From positions 1 through 17,483 of the forward strand of contig JAMCZD010000054.1 in NCBI GenBank assembly GCA_023473405.1: a DNA stretch of 17,483 nucleotides, read 5' to 3'. A model generated the notes under the pieces. That model did not search any database. It worked only from the letters and a program-made list of their open reading frames with translations, and was not told the DNA's origin. This stretch comes from Candidatus Omnitrophota bacterium. GTDB taxonomy: Bacteria; Verrucomicrobiota; Verrucomicrobiia; Limisphaerales; UBA1319. Of this stretch, positions 15,737 to 17,483 are shown piece after piece. Numbering within the stretch: the stretch's first letter is position 1; each line of letters starts with the position of its first letter. The position numbers and the translations under genes were made by a program.

Positions 15737-16465
15737 CTATTCGTCGGCAAACTCGGCGTTGGAGTGTACTTCCTTGACATCGTCGTGGTCTTCCAAGGCG
15801 TCCACCAGCCGGGTTAGAGCTGCCGAATCGCCAGGGCTCAGCGGCACCGTCAGGCTGGGCAGCCAGGTCACCTGCGCCACGGCACATTTGATTCCCTTGG
15901 CATCGAGCTTTTGATGCACCGCCTCGAAGTTGGCTGGGTCGGTTAGTATCTCATACCCTTCGGGGTCCGCCTTGAAATCATCAGCCCCGGCATCCAGGGC
16001 CAATTCCATCAAAGCGTCTTCCTCGGCCGCCTCACGGGGAATAATGATCTGGCCCCGTCGATGAAAGAGGCGGCTGACCGATCCGGGGCTGGCAATCGTG
16101 CTTCCTTGGCGGGTCAGCAGGCTCCGAATCTCCGATGCGGTCCGGTTCCGGTTGTCGGTGCTTACCTCGACCAATATTGCCGCACCTCCCGGCCCATAGA
16201 CTTCGTAGGTCAAGTCTTCATAGTTGATGGTGCCACCCTCGCCCGCGCCCCGCTTGATGGCGCGCTCGATATTGTCGGCCGGCATGTTGGCTGCGCGGCA
16301 TTTCAACAGCACCATGCGCAAACGCGGATTCATGTCCGCATCCCCACCGCCCTGCTTGGCCGCAATGGAAATCTCACGGCCGAGCTTCGAGAAAATTTTG
16401 CCGCGCTTGGCGTCAATTGCACCTTTGAAGCGCTTTACTTTCGACCATTTGCTGTGTCCTGACAT
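15737..16465 (-). CDS. yebC: YebC/PmpR/TACO1 family protein
   Basis: The 242-residue protein matches the usual family length. The N-terminal hallmark is MSGHSKWSKVKRFKGAIDAK followed by RGKIFSKLGREISIAAKQGG. The middle holds NPRLRMVLLKCRAANMPADNIERAIKRG, and further on come YEVYGPGGAAILVEVSTDNRNRTASEIRSLL and the acidic C-terminal domain. Family members were described as DNA-binding regulators, and TACO1-type members also help ribosomes through difficult sequences; both activities are reported for relatives. It is followed after 26 bases by the RND transporter gene, so the two probably share a transcript, but a functional link is not implied by the family. Confidence 0.95.
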   Translation of the reverse strand: MSGHSKWSKVKRFKGAIDAKRGKIFSKLGREISIAAKQGGGDADMNPRLRMVLLKCRAANMPADNIERAIKRGAGEGGTINYEDLTYEVYGPGGAAILVEVSTDNRNRTASEIRSLLTRQGSTIASPGSVSRLFHRRGQIIIPREAAEEDALMELALDAGADDFKADPEGYEILTDPANFEAVHQKLDAKGIKCAVAQVTWLPSLTVPLSPGDSAALTRLVDALEDHDDVKEVHSNAEFADE

Positions 16466-16527
16466 AATCTGTGTCCGTAGTTGGTTGTAATTCGCCGCTC
16501 ATCCATCGACTGCATCCCCGGTGGCCG

Positions 16528-16554
16528 TCAGCCTGGACCGTTCGCCCAGGCTGA
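16528..16554 (-). terminator. Stable hairpin between ybjQ-like gene and yebC, no U-tract
   Basis: TCAGCCTGG (16528-16536) pairs perfectly with CCAGGCTGA (16546-16554) around a 9-base loop. It lies 57 bases after the ybjQ-like stop and 63 bases before the yebC start on the minus strand. There is no T-run, so it could be a factor-dependent terminator, an attenuator or a processing signal. Confidence 0.4.
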
Positions 16555-16610
16555 GCCCGTCCTTGCTCGCCGCCCCTTCGCTCACATCCTCACTAATCCC
16601 GCCGTCCAAT

Positions 16611-16952
16611 TCAAATCCGCTCTGCCTCCACTTGGACCGCCGTGCCGTAACAGAGCACCTCCGCAACGCCCGTCCCGATCTCGGTGGCATCGTAACGAAT
16701 CCCGATCACCGCATTGGCCCCAACCTCGCCCGCATGCTCGACCATCAGCCGAAAGGCGTCGTCACGCGCCCGCTCGCAGAGATTGGTGTAGAGCGAAATA
16801 TTGCCCCCCACCAGCGTTTGCAGCGCGGCGCCGATATTGCCGACAATCGAGCGTGACCGTACAATAATGCCCCGCACCACACCAAAGTTTTTGACGATCC
16901 GATAGCCGTTCAGTTCAAACGCCGTCGTCGTCAATGGATGCGTAAAACTCAT
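16611..16952 (-). CDS. ybjQ: YbjQ/UPF0145 family protein
   Basis: The 113-residue protein is close to the usual family length of about 105. Family features are GYRIVKNFGVVRGIIVRSRS near the start, a central segment with GGNISLYTNLCERARDDAFRLM, then GANAVIGIRYDATEIGTGVAEVLCYGTAV. Members form small beta/alpha oligomers, and their function has not been established. The start is the first ATG of the frame. The first 24 codons (16881-16952) lie inside a 120-base sequence that recurs exactly at the right edge of the window, so the gene's start region exists in two copies here. Confidence 0.9.
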   Translation of the reverse strand: MSFTHPLTTTAFELNGYRIVKNFGVVRGIIVRSRSIVGNIGAALQTLVGGNISLYTNLCERARDDAFRLMVEHAGEVGANAVIGIRYDATEIGTGVAEVLCYGTAVQVEAERI

Positions 16953-17000
16953 AACTCCCTGTACTTAACACTATTCCCGGCCAAAACAGAAGCCCAATTT
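16881..17000. repeat. 120-base direct repeat, copy 1 (start region of ybjQ-like gene)
   Basis: Bases 16881-17000 are identical to 17364-17483, offset by 483. This copy covers the first 24 codons of the YbjQ-like gene and 48 bases upstream, and it fits its surroundings because the gene reads through intact. Confidence 0.95.
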
Positions 17001-17096
17001 TGCGTCGTGAGCCCGGTGGATTGCCGCTCCGCCGATATGGCAAAATCGGCGAAACAGCAGGTTTGGAAAACCGCGTTGGAGAACCGAGGCCTTGCT

Positions 17097-17121
17097 GGCT
17101 CTTGGTTTTTGGACCAGAGCC
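17097..17121. other. Hairpin between NUDIX fragment and ybjQ-like gene
   Basis: GGCTCT-t-GG (17097-17105) pairs with CC-AGAGCC (17114-17121), an 8-pair stem with one bulged base. It lies 17 bases past the NUDIX stop on the minus strand. No T-run follows, so it is at most a weak or factor-dependent terminator. Confidence 0.35.
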
Positions 17122-17137
17122 AGGCGGACGCTGCGCC

Positions 17138-17368
17138 CTAGCCGGGGATTTTTCGCTTATCCAGGAGGGCCTGCAATCGATCGAGGAACGGGTGCTGGGC
17201 CGCTTTGAGCCTGGGACGGGCTTGGGGCACGGTGAAAAAGGCCGCGCGGTCAATCTCGGGAAAACACCGGTGCTGACCTGAGCCGGGCGGCCATTCCATC
17301 TCGAAGGTGTTGCTTTTGATGGGTTGTGAATCATCCCAGTCGCCGTCAAAGGCCCAGGCAAGGACCAA
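17138..17368 (-). CDS. C-terminal part of a COG4119-type NUDIX hydrolase (5' part missing)
   Basis: About 75 residues are readable, ending at TGA/TAG 17138. LAWAFDGDWD, then KSNTFEMEWPPGSG, CFPEIDRAAFF and QHPFLDRLQ, match the C-terminal half of the NUDIX proteins annotated as predicted NTP pyrophosphohydrolases (COG4119), which carry SNTFEMEWPP and FPE.DRA. The NUDIX box itself (GX5EX7REUXEEXGU) should lie upstream but is absent. At 17364 the sequence switches to a copy of the ybjQ start region, and the frame meets a stop at 17393-17395. The TTG at 17368 is therefore not a real start. Either the gene is broken by a rearrangement or the assembly is wrong at this point. The full gene is probably about 150 residues. 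Confidence 0.75.
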   Translation of the reverse strand: MVLAWAFDGDWDDSQPIKSNTFEMEWPPGSGQHRCFPEIDRAAFFTVPQARPRLKAAQHPFLDRLQALLDKRKIPG

Positions 17369-17483
17369 AGTTTTTGACGATCCGATAGCCGTTCAGTTCA
17401 AACGCCGTCGTCGTCAATGGATGCGTAAAACTCATAACTCCCTGTACTTAACACTATTCCCGGCCAAAACAGAAGCCCAATTT
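17364..17483. repeat. 120-base direct repeat, copy 2 (right edge of window)
   Basis: This exact copy of 16881-17000 runs to the final base. It carries the ybjQ ATG (17433-17435 on the minus strand) and its first 24 codons. After that the frame runs into the NUDIX sequence and stops within a few codons. The copy interrupts the NUDIX gene at a point where family conservation should continue. Confidence 0.95.

Noticed and set aside
16915..17361. Minus-strand frame of 148 codons across the NUDIX/ybjQ boundary
   Set aside because: It overlaps the NUDIX fragment and the ybjQ start in another frame, and its Pro/Ser/Arg-rich product has no motif.

Overview
The window is GC-rich and looks bacterial and Gram-negative. 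A Verrucomicrobiota member (Pedosphaera/Limisphaerales-like) is my best guess. The guess rests on the mix of a Tat-exported GH109-like oxidoreductase, a secreted six-hairpin glycosidase-like protein, an MCE/Mla transporter whose MlaD carries GxGTIG repeats, a short single-RRM RNA-binding protein, and heptamer repeats between genes. No rRNA or other marker gene is present, so this is inference.

Left part, plus strand (1-7157). A fragment of a small membrane protein runs in from the left edge (2-193). Next comes a two-gene unit: a Sec-secreted, approximately 930-residue glycosidase-like protein (449-3250) followed after 12 bases by a Tat-exported Gfo/Idh/MocA protein of the GH109 type (3263-4615). 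A 358-base gap follows, which holds a very large imperfect hairpin whose arms contain tandem heptamers. Then come a SirB1/transglutaminase-like protein (4974-5846) and an exported galactose mutarotase (5982-7157). Together these suggest extracytoplasmic breakdown and handling of sugars.

Middle, minus strand (7264-12634). A single-RRM RNA-binding protein with a clear intrinsic terminator stands alone. Upstream of it, in transcription order, is a tightly packed operon. It encodes a 504-residue exported repeat protein of unknown function (12634-11120), an MlaE-type permease, an MlaF-type ATPase, an MlaD-type MCE protein and a NarL-type response regulator. The gaps are 5 bases, 2 bases, a 4-base overlap and 0 bases. 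This is a phospholipid-transport module with two unusual partners: the W-P-L-aromatic repeat protein and the regulator.

Right part, minus strand (12891-17483). A YebC-family regulator/translation factor is followed by a 939-residue MMPL/HpnN-like RND transporter, upstream of the Mla-type operon on the same strand. The two neighbouring units thus suggest an envelope-lipid locus. To the right are a YbjQ/UPF0145 protein and the C-terminal piece of a COG4119-type NUDIX hydrolase. The NUDIX gene is cut by an exact 120-base copy of the sequence around the ybjQ start. That copy runs to the last base of the window and looks like an assembly misjoin, or less likely a real rearrangement.

The best candidate for something undescribed is the 504-residue repeat protein, first gene of the Mla-type operon. 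It has at least 15 W/hydrophobic-P-L/F/I-aromatic motifs, mostly 17-22 residues apart, and it may be an envelope partner of the lipid transporter.
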